Below are positions 42,924 to 51,508 of a stretch of DNA of 64,000 bases, one piece after another. The notes under the pieces were generated by a model, which saw nothing but the letters and a program-made list of their open reading frames with translations, was not told where the DNA came from and ran no database searches. The stretch spans positions 37,856-101,855 of the forward strand of contig JAWKXQ010000009.1 of the NCBI GenBank assembly GCA_041396905.1. Reading direction: 5' to 3'. Positions within the stretch are counted from its first letter, which is position 1, and each line of letters begins with the position of its first letter. The position numbers and the translations under genes are program-made. The DNA is from JACXVD01 sp020446665 (GTDB lineage: Bacteria > Pseudomonadota > Alphaproteobacteria > Sphingomonadales > Sphingomonadaceae).

Positions 42924-43387
42924 GCCAGGTGCAGATTGATGAGCTGGATCGCCAGCTGATTGACATCCTGTCAAAGGATGCCCGCATCTCCAACCGCAAG
43001 ATCGCGGCCGATCTGGGCGTGACCGAAGGCACTGTGCGCGGGCGCATCCGGCGGTTGCAGAATGACCGGCTGATTGCCTTCACAGCGATCACCAGCTTCG
43101 AACTGGCGGATAATACCAAGATGGCCTTTATCGGCGTGCAGGCCGACTTCGGACGTGTGAACGAGATTGCAGACACCATTGCCAAGCTGCCCGCCATCGA
43201 CGCCGTGATGATCACCATGGGCCGCTTCAACATTCAGGCATTTTGCCTGTTCAGCGAGCTGGACAGGCTGCACGAAATCGCTTCGGAAGAGATCCTTTCC
43301 ATTGATGGCGTGCACCATGTGGAAAGCTCGATTGCGGTGAAGACGCTCAAATATAATGCCCGGATCGTGAAGATCACAGATAGCTGA
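42920..43387 (+). CDS. Lrp/AsnC-family transcriptional regulator (2 of tandem pair)
   Basis: 155 aa. 'IDELDRQLIDILSKDARISNRKIAADLGVTEGTVRGRIRRLQNDRLIAF' is the HTH, followed by a RAM domain ('VNEIADTIAKLPAIDAVMITMGRFNIQAFCLFSELDRLHEIASEEILSIDGVHHVESS'). It is coupled to the first regulator (ATGA overlap) but differs clearly in sequence, so the two could form mixed oligomers or sense different ligands, perhaps steroid acids or CoA esters. Dyad site G begins eight bases after its stop. Confidence 0.87.
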   Translation: MSQVQIDELDRQLIDILSKDARISNRKIAADLGVTEGTVRGRIRRLQNDRLIAFTAITSFELADNTKMAFIGVQADFGRVNEIADTIAKLPAIDAVMITMGRFNIQAFCLFSELDRLHEIASEEILSIDGVHHVESSIAVKTLKYNARIVKITDS

Positions 43388-43394
43388 TCGCAAT

Positions 43395-43426
43395 TTGCGT
43401 AACGTCTAATGCAATAGATTACGCAT
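43395..43426. promoter_or_regulatory. Steroid-island dyad, site G (TTGCGTAA-N16-TTACGCAT)
   Basis: TTGCGTAA at 43395-43402 and TTACGCAT at 43419-43426. It lies between the second Lrp/AsnC gene and the Rieske oxygenase gene (start 43512), 86 bp upstream of the latter, and is a non-divergent example of the motif. Confidence 0.7.
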
Positions 43427-43511
43427 TGGCTGCATTGAATGCCTTGCCATCCTTGGTTTGCGATGGCACAAGGCTCCCAATCTATGAAAACGTGGATTCG
43501 GGAGAGACGCG

Positions 43512-44591
43512 ATGGCAACCACTGCAGATTACAAGCTGGGTGAATTCACCTATCCGCGCGGCTGGTTCATGATCGGCATGTCGGGAGATGCAACCAAAAC
43601 GCCGCTGGCAGTGCGTTTCTTTGGCGAAGATCTGGTTTTGTATCGCGGCGAATCCGGGCGTGCCTTTCTGGTGGAAGCCTATTGCCCGCATATGGGTACG
43701 CATCTGGCCATGAACACCACCTCTTACGTGGTGAAGGATGGCGAGCATGTGGAGGGTGATAATATTCGCTGCCCCTATCATGGCTGGCGGTTTGGGCCGG
43801 ATGGCAGCTGCAACGACATCCCCTATTCCCCCGCATCGCCGCCCAAGCGGGCTTGCCTGAAGACATTCCCGCTGACCGAACGGGCCGGGGCGCTGTGGGC
43901 ATGGTATGACGCCGAAGGGGGCGAGCCGGATTACGAACTGCCTGAATTTGAAGGCTATGGCGAAGATGCCTGGGTCAACTGGACTCTGTCCTGTCTGGGT
44001 GAGTTGGACAGCCATCCGCAGGAAGTGGTCGATAATATTGCTGACAAGGGGCATCTCACCCCCGTCCATGGCTCGATCAATATGGAATTGTTCGAGAACG
44101 AATTTGAAGACCATATCAGCCGCCAGATCCTGTCTGCCGGGCACAAGACGCTGGCTGCCGATGGTGGCGAGCCGATGACCAATTACACCTGGTACACTGG
44201 CCCCGGCATACTGCAGTCCAAAATGGTGGGTGAATTCCCCTCGCTGATGCTGATCGCGCATACGCCGATCGAGGATGGCCGGGTGAAGGTGTGGTACGGC
44301 CTCAGCGTCAAGGTTGCGAATGACAAACCGACCGAGGAAGATGTCGCGACGGCCAAGCAGTATGAGCAGGCCGGGATCGAGGCCTTTGCGCAAGATTTCG
44401 AGATCTGGGCAAACAAGCGCCCTTGTCTCAATCCGATGATGGTGAAAGGCGATGGCCCGTTCGACAAGGTGCGCATCTGGTATCGCCAGTTCTTCAACCC
44501 TCGGGCGCGGGCAGGCGAGTTCCAGAGCCGCGTCAATGGCCGCTACGTGATTCAGGGCACCAATCGCGACCCATGGGATGAGGTTGCCTGA
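43512..44591 (+). CDS. Rieske non-haem iron oxygenase, KshA-like (2)
   Basis: 359 aa; start preceded by GGGAGAGACGCG. Rieske ligands are 'CPHMGTHLAMNT...CPYHGW', here with a longer loop between the pairs (about 25 residues) than in the first Rieske protein. The mononuclear iron site is 'DNIADKGHLTPVH' (D-x3-D-x2-H-x4-H). It is transcribed alone behind dyad site G, beside the Lrp pair. It may act on a different position from the first KshA-like enzyme; electron-transfer partners are not in the window. Confidence 0.82.
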   Translation: MATTADYKLGEFTYPRGWFMIGMSGDATKTPLAVRFFGEDLVLYRGESGRAFLVEAYCPHMGTHLAMNTTSYVVKDGEHVEGDNIRCPYHGWRFGPDGSCNDIPYSPASPPKRACLKTFPLTERAGALWAWYDAEGGEPDYELPEFEGYGEDAWVNWTLSCLGELDSHPQEVVDNIADKGHLTPVHGSINMELFENEFEDHISRQILSAGHKTLAADGGEPMTNYTWYTGPGILQSKMVGEFPSLMLIAHTPIEDGRVKVWYGLSVKVANDKPTEEDVATAKQYEQAGIEAFAQDFEIWANKRPCLNPMMVKGDGPFDKVRIWYRQFFNPRARAGEFQSRVNGRYVIQGTNRDPWDEVA

Positions 44592-44654
44592 ATCCGGCAT
44601 CCTGTGGCATTTCAGTTACGCAAAACTGCATTTGCGTTTTGCAATTCCTTTTAA

Positions 44655-44686
44655 ATGCGCAATTCAGATTGACTTTCGTTACGATT
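44655..44686. promoter_or_regulatory. Steroid-island dyad, site H (ATGCGCAA-N16-TTACGATT) with extra half-sites
   Basis: ATGCGCAA at 44655-44662 and TTACGATT at 44679-44686 keep the 24-bp spacing. Two more half-site-like elements precede it: TTACGCAA at 44616-44623 and TTGCGTTT at 44632-44639. A TTGACT hexamer at 44669-44674 lies inside the dyad, so binding would cover a possible -35 box of the TonB receptor gene starting at 44732. Confidence 0.5.
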
Positions 44687-44731
44687 TTGTCGAATGACCG
44701 TTGGCAATAAACGGTTTCATGGGAGGAGAGC

Positions 44732-47281
44732 ATGGCCAAGATGGGCAATATTTCTCGTTTTCTGCTGGGCGGTAGCCTGGTCGCACTGACTGCAACCCCT
44801 GCTTTTGCTGAAGATGCGGAAAGCAATGATGGTGTCATCATTGTTACCGCTCAAAAGCGTGAGCAGAACCTTCAGGAAGTTCCTCTGGCTATCTCTGCGA
44901 TTGGGTCTGAGAAGTTGGATCAGTTGCAGGTTAAGGATACGCTGGACATTAGCGGCTTGGCCCCCAACGTCACAGCGGTCGGGGGTACAACCAGCCTCGG
45001 TGCTTCGATAATCTCGATTCGCGGCCTGACATCGGGTGGTTCTATTGATTTCAGTCTTGATGCTGCCAATGCAGTTTATCTCGACGGAATCTACATTGCG
45101 CGTAACGGCGCGGCCGGACTGGATGTTGCCGAAATCGAGCGCGTCGAGGTGCTTCGTGGTCCGCAAGGTACATTGTTCGGGCGCAACACCACCGGTGGTG
45201 CCATTTCCTTTATTTCCAAAAAGCCCAGCAACGAATTCGGCGTACGTGCCGAAGTGGGGTATGGGAATTACAATGCGTTGTCTGGCAAAATTGTCATCGA
45301 TACCGGCGAGATCGTGGATGGCCTAAAAGCCACTTTTTCCTATTCGCACCGTGAGCGGGATGGCTTTATCGACAACTTGCTTGAGCCGCGCGATTCTCGC
45401 GATCCTGGGGCGCGCAAATCGGACGGGTTCCGCGTAGCTCTCCGGTATGAGCCGACTGATACGGGCTATTTCCAGTACATTTTCGACTGGTCGAAAATCA
45501 CCGGTAATCCCAATGCTTTTCAGCTGACCAATGTCGCTGACGGCACGCCGCGACCACCTGTCAATGTCGGCGGAATTGACGTGGTACAAACCCAACAAAC
45601 CTCTGTAGCTCAATATCTTGCCGGCGCCACTTCTCTCGAACCGCAATGTGCGGCGCTCAATATCCCTACCCGTGAGTACCGGGATGCGGTCTGTCACAAT
45701 AGTGCGGGCGGAGCGATGGACAAGATGTGGGGGCACAACTTTCAGGTCGGCAATGACTTTGGCGACTTCGGGGTGAAGCTTACCGCCGGTTACCGTAGCT
45801 GGGATAGCGCTGACTATGGTAGTGACCTCGACGGCATCGGGACCATTCAGGGGTCACTGTTTTCTCAGGCGACCCTCTTCAATGGCTTTGCCGGTACGCC
45901 GGCAGCCGGGTTCTTGCCCTTTGTGTTTCCAGCTGGAACGCCGCAGACAGTCATTGATTTTGTCGCCAACTCCCCGGTTCCGACGACGAGTCAGGACTTG
46001 TTCTACACAACGGCAGAACGCACGCATGACCAGTTCAGCACCGAACTGGAGATTTCCGGAGATACGGACAGTTTAGACTGGGTATTGGGCGGTTTCTATT
46101 TTTGGGAAAAGGGGAGCGTGGACAATCCGCAGACAAGCGGATTTGTTCTAGATACCAATGCAGCTGTGTTCAGCCAGTTTGGCCCACTCTCACCCGTATT
46201 CCAGGGTTCCAATCCGGCTCAGTATCGCCTCGTCGTTACTCCAGCCGTCCTGAACTATACTGCTGGTGGAGAATCGACTGCAATATATGGCCAGGCAACA
46301 GTCTATCCCGGTGGCAGAGATAGCGGCCTGAGCCTGACGGCCGGTGGACGTTATACTTGGGACAGCAAGTCGATCACCAGGTTTCAAAACGGAGCTGCTC
46401 CTTTGGCAACGCCAGAGCGAGGTGATGCCAGTTTCAGCAAGTTCACATGGAACCTGATGGGGCGCTATGAGCTTTCTCAGGATGTAAGTGTCTATGCTCG
46501 CGTGGCAACTGGCTATCGTTCGGGTGGTTTCAATGCTTCCGGGCCGGTCGTTGCCGGGACGTCGCAGATCGACTCTTTTGGCGCAGAATCGTTGATCTCC
46601 TATGAAATCGGGCTCAAATCGCAGCTGTTTAACCGTAGGTTGCGGTTGAATATTGCGGGCTATCGCAATGTGTATGACGACCTGGCGATCACCCAGCCAG
46701 TGTTGACCGGCACAGGAACCTTCCAGACCCAGATCGTCAATGCTGGTAAAGTCGAATATACGGGCGTAGAGGCTGATTTCGTTGCCATGATCGGCGATGT
46801 CTTCTCGATCGACGGCTCCGTTGGTTATGTCGATGTGAAGTATAAGAGTTTTGTCGCTGGTCAGCCGGTTAATCCAGCTGATCCGGTTGTGAACATCGCC
46901 GAATTCTCGCGCGCTGGCTACACATCACCGTTCACGGCGAACCTTGCGTTGAATGCGGTATTCCCGATTGGCAACAATGGCATGGAGTTGCGTGCGCGGG
47001 TTGGCTTTACGCACGAAGATGGAAAATACAGCTTCAACAACTCCATCAGCTCGCCATTCAACGACCAAATCAAGGGTGAGGACGCCGATCTGGTCGATGC
47101 GCAAATCGTGCTAGACAAGATTCCTCTCGGCGGCAGCGAAGCCAGGATCATGATTTGGGGCAAAAACCTGACAAATGATCATAATTTGGTTCGCGGGATC
47201 GATTTTGGTCCGCTCGGCTATGCTGGTGGATATTTCAATGACCCGCGTACTTTCGGGGCTACCATCGGGTTCAAATATTGA
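44732..47281 (+). CDS. TonB-dependent outer-membrane receptor (2)
   Basis: 849 aa; start preceded by GGGAGGAGAG. Signal peptide 'MAKMGNISRFLLGGSLVALTATPAFA', plug with 'IIVTAQKREQNLQEVPLAISAIGSEKLDQLQ' and 'VEVLRGPQGTLFGRNTTGGAISFISKKP', and a barrel ending 'PRTFGATIGFKY'. Codon use is visibly more A/T-rich at third positions than in the genes before 44,600, hinting at separate origin. It may import a second steroid form; the secreted alkylsulfatase-like enzyme follows immediately. Confidence 0.88.
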   Translation: MAKMGNISRFLLGGSLVALTATPAFAEDAESNDGVIIVTAQKREQNLQEVPLAISAIGSEKLDQLQVKDTLDISGLAPNVTAVGGTTSLGASIISIRGLTSGGSIDFSLDAANAVYLDGIYIARNGAAGLDVAEIERVEVLRGPQGTLFGRNTTGGAISFISKKPSNEFGVRAEVGYGNYNALSGKIVIDTGEIVDGLKATFSYSHRERDGFIDNLLEPRDSRDPGARKSDGFRVALRYEPTDTGYFQYIFDWSKITGNPNAFQLTNVADGTPRPPVNVGGIDVVQTQQTSVAQYLAGATSLEPQCAALNIPTREYRDAVCHNSAGGAMDKMWGHNFQVGNDFGDFGVKLTAGYRSWDSADYGSDLDGIGTIQGSLFSQATLFNGFAGTPAAGFLPFVFPAGTPQTVIDFVANSPVPTTSQDLFYTTAERTHDQFSTELEISGDTDSLDWVLGGFYFWEKGSVDNPQTSGFVLDTNAAVFSQFGPLSPVFQGSNPAQYRLVVTPAVLNYTAGGESTAIYGQATVYPGGRDSGLSLTAGGRYTWDSKSITRFQNGAAPLATPERGDASFSKFTWNLMGRYELSQDVSVYARVATGYRSGGFNASGPVVAGTSQIDSFGAESLISYEIGLKSQLFNRRLRLNIAGYRNVYDDLAITQPVLTGTGTFQTQIVNAGKVEYTGVEADFVAMIGDVFSIDGSVGYVDVKYKSFVAGQPVNPADPVVNIAEFSRAGYTSPFTANLALNAVFPIGNNGMELRARVGFTHEDGKYSFNNSISSPFNDQIKGEDADLVDAQIVLDKIPLGGSEARIMIWGKNLTNDHNLVRGIDFGPLGYAGGYFNDPRTFGATIGFKY

Positions 47282-47305
47282 ACTTCAGGCATCACTAACT
47301 GGGAT

Positions 47306-47335
47306 GGGCGGATCTAGCCACAATTAGATCCGCCC
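47306..47335 (+). terminator. Stem-loop terminator-like element after the TonB receptor
   Basis: A perfect 11-bp stem, GGGCGGATCTA at 47306-47316 and TAGATCCGCCC at 47325-47335, with an 8-nt loop, lies 25 bp after the receptor stop. No T-run follows, so it may act as a pause, an RNA-stability element or a Rho-assisted terminator. Confidence 0.55.
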
Positions 47336-47399
47336 GTCCTAGCAGTCCGATTAATTGCGCATGATGCCTTCCGCCCAAAACTAGGCATGGAGATCAGGA

Positions 47400-48827
47400 A
47401 TGCTTCGTTCGCTTCTTACTTTCGCACTGCTGTTTAGCGCGAGTTCAGCCTTCGCGGAAAGCCCAATTGAACCCAATGCGGATGATGTACTGCTCAAACA
47501 GGGGCGTACGCTCATTGTAAGAGAGCATCCCGATGTTATTCGCAACGTATTCCGTAATGATGGTTTTGGCGGGCCTTCCAGCCCGATGATTGCACGCAGG
47601 ATGCTCTCGGATGCGCCGGAACTGGTGGCTGAGGCACGGGCCAAAATGTCCATCGAGCCACAAGGCGATGGGCTGTGGCTGTTGCGCTTTCCCTATGTCA
47701 ACGTAGCGTTGGTCGAAACGCAAGATGGGGTTGTGGTATTTGATGCTGGCTATGCATCCATAGGGCCGGTGTTGGTGGAGGTAATCCCGACCCTTACCAA
47801 AAAGCCTGTGACGCATGTCGTCGTCAGCCATATTCACAACGATCATGCCTATGGTTGGAATGCGTTAAAGCGTCGCTGGCCGGATTTGAAAACCATCACC
47901 AGTGACCTGTTTCCGGCGATGGCTGAGAAAGAGGTTCGCTTGGGCGGCAGCATCGGCAGGCTGAACAATCAGGAAATCGAAACCTGGCCGACATCGCCTA
48001 GCCGGCTACCGCAGCCCGACATCGTATTTCACGATCATCTCTCGCTCATGATCGGTGGCGAACAATTTGATTTCTTCCATGCCCCTGCAGAGACCGAGGA
48101 ACAGATCTGGATGTCGGTACCTGGCAAGGGGGCGGTATTTGCGGCTGATTACTATCAGGGTTTTCTGCCCAACGCTGGCAATGGCAAGCGCATTATGCGC
48201 CATATCGACGAGTGGGCGGCGGCACTGCGGGCTATGGTTGCCCTGAAGCCAACGATCCTTATGCCGGCCCATGGTCCGGCCATTTCAGATTCCAAGGAAA
48301 TCTCAGATAATCTGTCGATTACTGCAGAGGCCCTTGAGTATATTTCTGAAGAGACAATCCGGCGCCTTAATGATGGTGAAAAGCGCGATGAAATAGCCGC
48401 GAATTTCATATGGCCCGAGCGATTTGCCAGCTCCCCGCTTCTTGACCAGCAATATAACCGTCCGGAAGATATTTCGCGCATGGTTTCGCGGCGTTGGACC
48501 GGTTGGTGGGACGGTGTTCCGTCACATTTTTCCGCAATGAGCTTTCAGAAGGAAGCTGCAGAAGCACTTTCACTTGCGGGCGGTCTGGATGCTGTCGATC
48601 GGCGGGCGCGCGAACTCTTGCCGACCAATCCTCGCCTTGCTGCGAGGCTCGCTGACTGGGCCTATTTCGGGGCTCCAGGAGAAGAGAAGGCATTGCGTCT
48701 GACAGTTGACGTTTATGTAGCAAGACTGGCTGAAGCAGGAATGCCTCTGCAGGAATCGACTGTCTATCTCGATCATGCCGCACGCGCACGGGCTCAGCTA
48801 GAATTGCTCGAATGCGGGCCCAAATAG
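47400..48827 (+). CDS. Secreted MBL-fold hydrolase, alkylsulfatase (SdsA-like) family
   Basis: 475 aa with signal peptide 'MLRSLLTFALLFSASSAFA'. The metallo-beta-lactamase zinc motif 'SHIHNDHAYG' (H-x-H-x-D-H), 'FFHAPAETEEQ', 'AADYYQG' and 'MPAHGP' are intact, and 'RRWTGWWDGVPSHF' is the alkylsulfatase dimerisation-domain signature. The family hydrolyses sulfate esters of alkyl or steroid alcohols; here a sulfated steroid is possible. It acts outside the cytoplasm. The C-terminal SCP2-like substrate domain of full SdsA enzymes seems absent, as the protein is about 475 rather than about 650 aa. Confidence 0.78.
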   Translation: MLRSLLTFALLFSASSAFAESPIEPNADDVLLKQGRTLIVREHPDVIRNVFRNDGFGGPSSPMIARRMLSDAPELVAEARAKMSIEPQGDGLWLLRFPYVNVALVETQDGVVVFDAGYASIGPVLVEVIPTLTKKPVTHVVVSHIHNDHAYGWNALKRRWPDLKTITSDLFPAMAEKEVRLGGSIGRLNNQEIETWPTSPSRLPQPDIVFHDHLSLMIGGEQFDFFHAPAETEEQIWMSVPGKGAVFAADYYQGFLPNAGNGKRIMRHIDEWAAALRAMVALKPTILMPAHGPAISDSKEISDNLSITAEALEYISEETIRRLNDGEKRDEIAANFIWPERFASSPLLDQQYNRPEDISRMVSRRWTGWWDGVPSHFSAMSFQKEAAEALSLAGGLDAVDRRARELLPTNPRLAARLADWAYFGAPGEEKALRLTVDVYVARLAEAGMPLQESTVYLDHAARARAQLELLECGPK

Positions 48828-48941
48828 GCGCGGTGTGTTGTTCTTGAGTGCTGGCGAAGGCACATGTCCGGGACGAATTGGCAAATCCGTTTGAGTGCCG
48901 GGACTGGAGTGTCAAGCAGTAAAGAGAGGACCTGCAGAATC

Positions 48942-50672
48942 GTGGCCTACCGATTGCTAACCTTCGCGGCCATCCTAGGCATCGGAATTGTGCCTGGAGC
49001 ATATGCAAATGCGCCCACCCGCAATCCATACCTTGCGGATAGTCCCAATAATCAAAGCCATTGGAATGATGCGGCGACTGACAGCACTGATGCCGCTGTG
49101 CCAACAGGCCATTATTGTATGCAGCCGGGCGGTTTCGCGATTGCCTATGCTGACACGCTGGGAATACCAGCTTACGGCGCAGACGTGGCAGGCCGGAAAG
49201 TCTACTGGTTTTTCTCCGGGACCGCGCTCCGCAAGCTGATGTTCGAGGATGGCGACTGGGTGGAGGTTGCCCGCCAGCCTATCCGCATGACGCTTCCAGA
49301 TTATCGCCCTTTATCCAGATCGAAGCGCGAATGGCAGGCTCTCGAGCTGAATGGCTTGCTCAAGAAGGGTGATGAAGCAGCCATCGCTTCATTCGTGACA
49401 GCCCAGCCCAACCGGCTTCAATTTGCCGTGGAAGATCAGGTTGGCCAAGGTGTGCTCTATTCGCTATTCACCCGCGATAACGGTTTCCTCGGCGCCAATG
49501 CACGAGGGCTCGTAAGGATCGACAACATAGACCCTGCGGACCCCCAATCGGGTCTTGCACCGGCGTTGCAAACAGTCTTGCCCGATGAATTGTTCGACAA
49601 TGCAAAAGTAGCGGCGGGCACATTCTTTCCGGCTGACAGCGTCTTTGGTCTTGGAATGACATTCAATGGCTATGTCGTTGTCAGTACTCTGGGCGGACGC
49701 GTAGTGACAGTTGACCGAGAGACTCTCGCACCCGTCGACAGCTACCTTGCGCAGGAAGGAGAATTGTTCACCAACGGTTTTGCCACCAGCAACGAGCTCT
49801 CCGGGGGGGCCGTTTACATCGCATCAAACAGGCGGATGTATCGCCTCGCGGTCGATGAACAGGGTGGTATTCATGACAGCCCGGAATACGGGGCTTGGTC
49901 AGCAATATATGATCCCGGCGAGCGGCTGCCAACTGGCAAGATAGCTGACGGGACGGGTTCGACCCCCACACTGATGGGGTTTGCCGCTGATGACGACAAA
50001 CTTGTCGTACTGACCGACGGTGCCCGGAAGATGCGTCTTGTGGCATTCTGGCGTGATGCGATTCCACAAGGATGGAAAGTACGTGTCGGTATGCCTTCAC
50101 GGCGCATCGCCGATCAGGTAGAAGTGGATTTCGGTCCCGATTATCCGGTCGTCCAGTCTGAACAGTCGGTTGTTGCGGAAGCGGGATATGCCTTCGTCGT
50201 GAACAGCATGCTGTCCGGCGGAAGCAAACCAATGCCCGCAAAAGGGGCGTTTATTCGCGGCCTGCTGGCAGGAACAGTTCGCCCTCTGCCCAAGGGGGCA
50301 GCCATGTATCATTGGAATCAGCGGCGAGATCGTTGGGAACTGCAATGGCAACGGACCGATATCGGTACGATTGCGACTGTGCCAATGTTATCCAAGGGGA
50401 GTAGCATGGTGATCCTCAACGGTACGCTGGATGGGCATCCCGGTCGTCTTTACCATCTCGGACTGGATCTCGAAAACGGTGCGTTGAAGATGTCGATAGA
50501 GACTGGAACTGATCCTCGTTTCAACGGGGCTTTTACCGGTATCAAGTCGGATGATGATGGCAGCCTTATGTATACAACGATGTTCGGTCTTGTCAGATAT
50601 GATACCAACCGGATGCAGCGGATTGCATCTCCTGAAGGCAGCGAGGATGATACATCCTGCCGCCTCCCATAG
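48942..50672 (+). CDS. Secreted protein of unknown function, beta-propeller-like
   Basis: 576 aa from a GTG at 48942, which makes a clean signal peptide 'VAYRLLTFAAILGIGIVPGAYA'; an ATG at 48864 would add 26 residues ahead of it. I recognise no named family. Repeated short strands ending in 'GGRVVTVDRETLAPVD', 'GGAVYIASNRRMYRLAVDEQGGIHD' and 'GSLMYTTMFGLVRYDTNRMQRI' look like blades of a beta-propeller. Two Cys near the ends (CMQPGG, SCRLP) could pair in the periplasm. Same strand, A/T-leaning codon use and proximity tie it to the TonB/alkylsulfatase pair. Confidence 0.6.
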   Translation: MAYRLLTFAAILGIGIVPGAYANAPTRNPYLADSPNNQSHWNDAATDSTDAAVPTGHYCMQPGGFAIAYADTLGIPAYGADVAGRKVYWFFSGTALRKLMFEDGDWVEVARQPIRMTLPDYRPLSRSKREWQALELNGLLKKGDEAAIASFVTAQPNRLQFAVEDQVGQGVLYSLFTRDNGFLGANARGLVRIDNIDPADPQSGLAPALQTVLPDELFDNAKVAAGTFFPADSVFGLGMTFNGYVVVSTLGGRVVTVDRETLAPVDSYLAQEGELFTNGFATSNELSGGAVYIASNRRMYRLAVDEQGGIHDSPEYGAWSAIYDPGERLPTGKIADGTGSTPTLMGFAADDDKLVVLTDGARKMRLVAFWRDAIPQGWKVRVGMPSRRIADQVEVDFGPDYPVVQSEQSVVAEAGYAFVVNSMLSGGSKPMPAKGAFIRGLLAGTVRPLPKGAAMYHWNQRRDRWELQWQRTDIGTIATVPMLSKGSSMVILNGTLDGHPGRLYHLGLDLENGALKMSIETGTDPRFNGAFTGIKSDDDGSLMYTTMFGLVRYDTNRMQRIASPEGSEDDTSCRLP

Positions 50673-50674
50673 GT

Positions 50675-51427
50675 TCAAATAGCCGTCGCCCCGCCATCCA
50701 CCACCAGCGGGTGGCCGGTTACGAAGCTGGCCTGATCCGAACAGAGCCACAACACCGCACTGGCCATTTCTTCTGGCTTAGCCATGCGGCCCATCGGCGT
50801 CATCGCTTCCATCGCGGCCCGATATTGCGGGATTTTAGCAATTTGTTCCACCATCGGCGTATCGACCACGCCGGGGCAGATTGCGTTCACGCGGATGCCT
50901 TCCTTGGCATAGCGGAGCGCAGCAGAGCGGGTAATGCCCACCACGCCATGCTTGCTGGCGACATAGGCGGGCTGGCTGGGATTGCCGACCAGACCGTTGA
51001 CAGAGGCCGTGTTGACGATGGCCCCACCGCCGCGTTCCAGCATGGCGGCAATTTCTGCGCGCATGCAGAACATGATCGAATCGAGGTTCACATGAATCGA
51101 CAAGCTCCAGTCATCCGTGGTCCATTCATCGCTGCCGGGGCGGTTGATCCCGGCATTGTTATGCGCAAAATCCAGCCCGCCAAACTGCGCCAGCGTGGCG
51201 GAAATCAGCGCATCAACTTCGGCTTCATTGGACACGTCGCAGCGCTGATAGGCGGCATTTCCGCCTGCCTGTTCGATCAGCGCGACCGTTTCCGCGCCTT
51301 TTTCGTCCTGCACATCGGACACCATCACGCTGGCCCCCGATGCAGCAAAGGCGAGGGCGCTGGCCCGGCCAATCCCGCCGCTTGCCCCTGTTACCAGGGC
51401 AACCTTGCCCTCAAAGCCGTAATTCAT
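50675..51427 (-). CDS. Short-chain dehydrogenase/reductase
   Basis: 250 aa; the start MNYGFEGKVALVTGASGG follows GGAGG. The earlier ATG at 51439 touches the dyad and is unlikely. 'GASGGIGRASALAFAASGASVMVSDV' with Asp after strand two suggests NAD(H); 'NNAGI' and 'TASVNGLVGNPSQPAYVASKHGV' complete the SDR active site. It shares dyad site I with the divergent OYE gene and ends 2 bp from the convergent secreted-protein gene. Confidence 0.8.
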   Translation of the reverse strand: MNYGFEGKVALVTGASGGIGRASALAFAASGASVMVSDVQDEKGAETVALIEQAGGNAAYQRCDVSNEAEVDALISATLAQFGGLDFAHNNAGINRPGSDEWTTDDWSLSIHVNLDSIMFCMRAEIAAMLERGGGAIVNTASVNGLVGNPSQPAYVASKHGVVGITRSAALRYAKEGIRVNAICPGVVDTPMVEQIAKIPQYRAAMEAMTPMGRMAKPEEMASAVLWLCSDQASFVTGHPLVVDGGATAI

Positions 51428-51439
51428 CACATCCTCCAT

Positions 51440-51471
51440 TTGCGTAATCTATCTGTATCCCTATAACGCAT
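51440..51471. promoter_or_regulatory. Steroid-island dyad, site I (TTGCGTAA-N16-TAACGCAT)
   Basis: TTGCGTAA at 51440-51447 and TAACGCAT at 51464-51471 again start 24 bp apart. It is the only element between the divergent SDR (51427) and OYE (51509) genes and marks the right edge of the steroid island. Confidence 0.6.
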
Positions 51472-51508
51472 AGCATGATTTATCCGACATAAAACCTGCG
51501 AGATTCGT

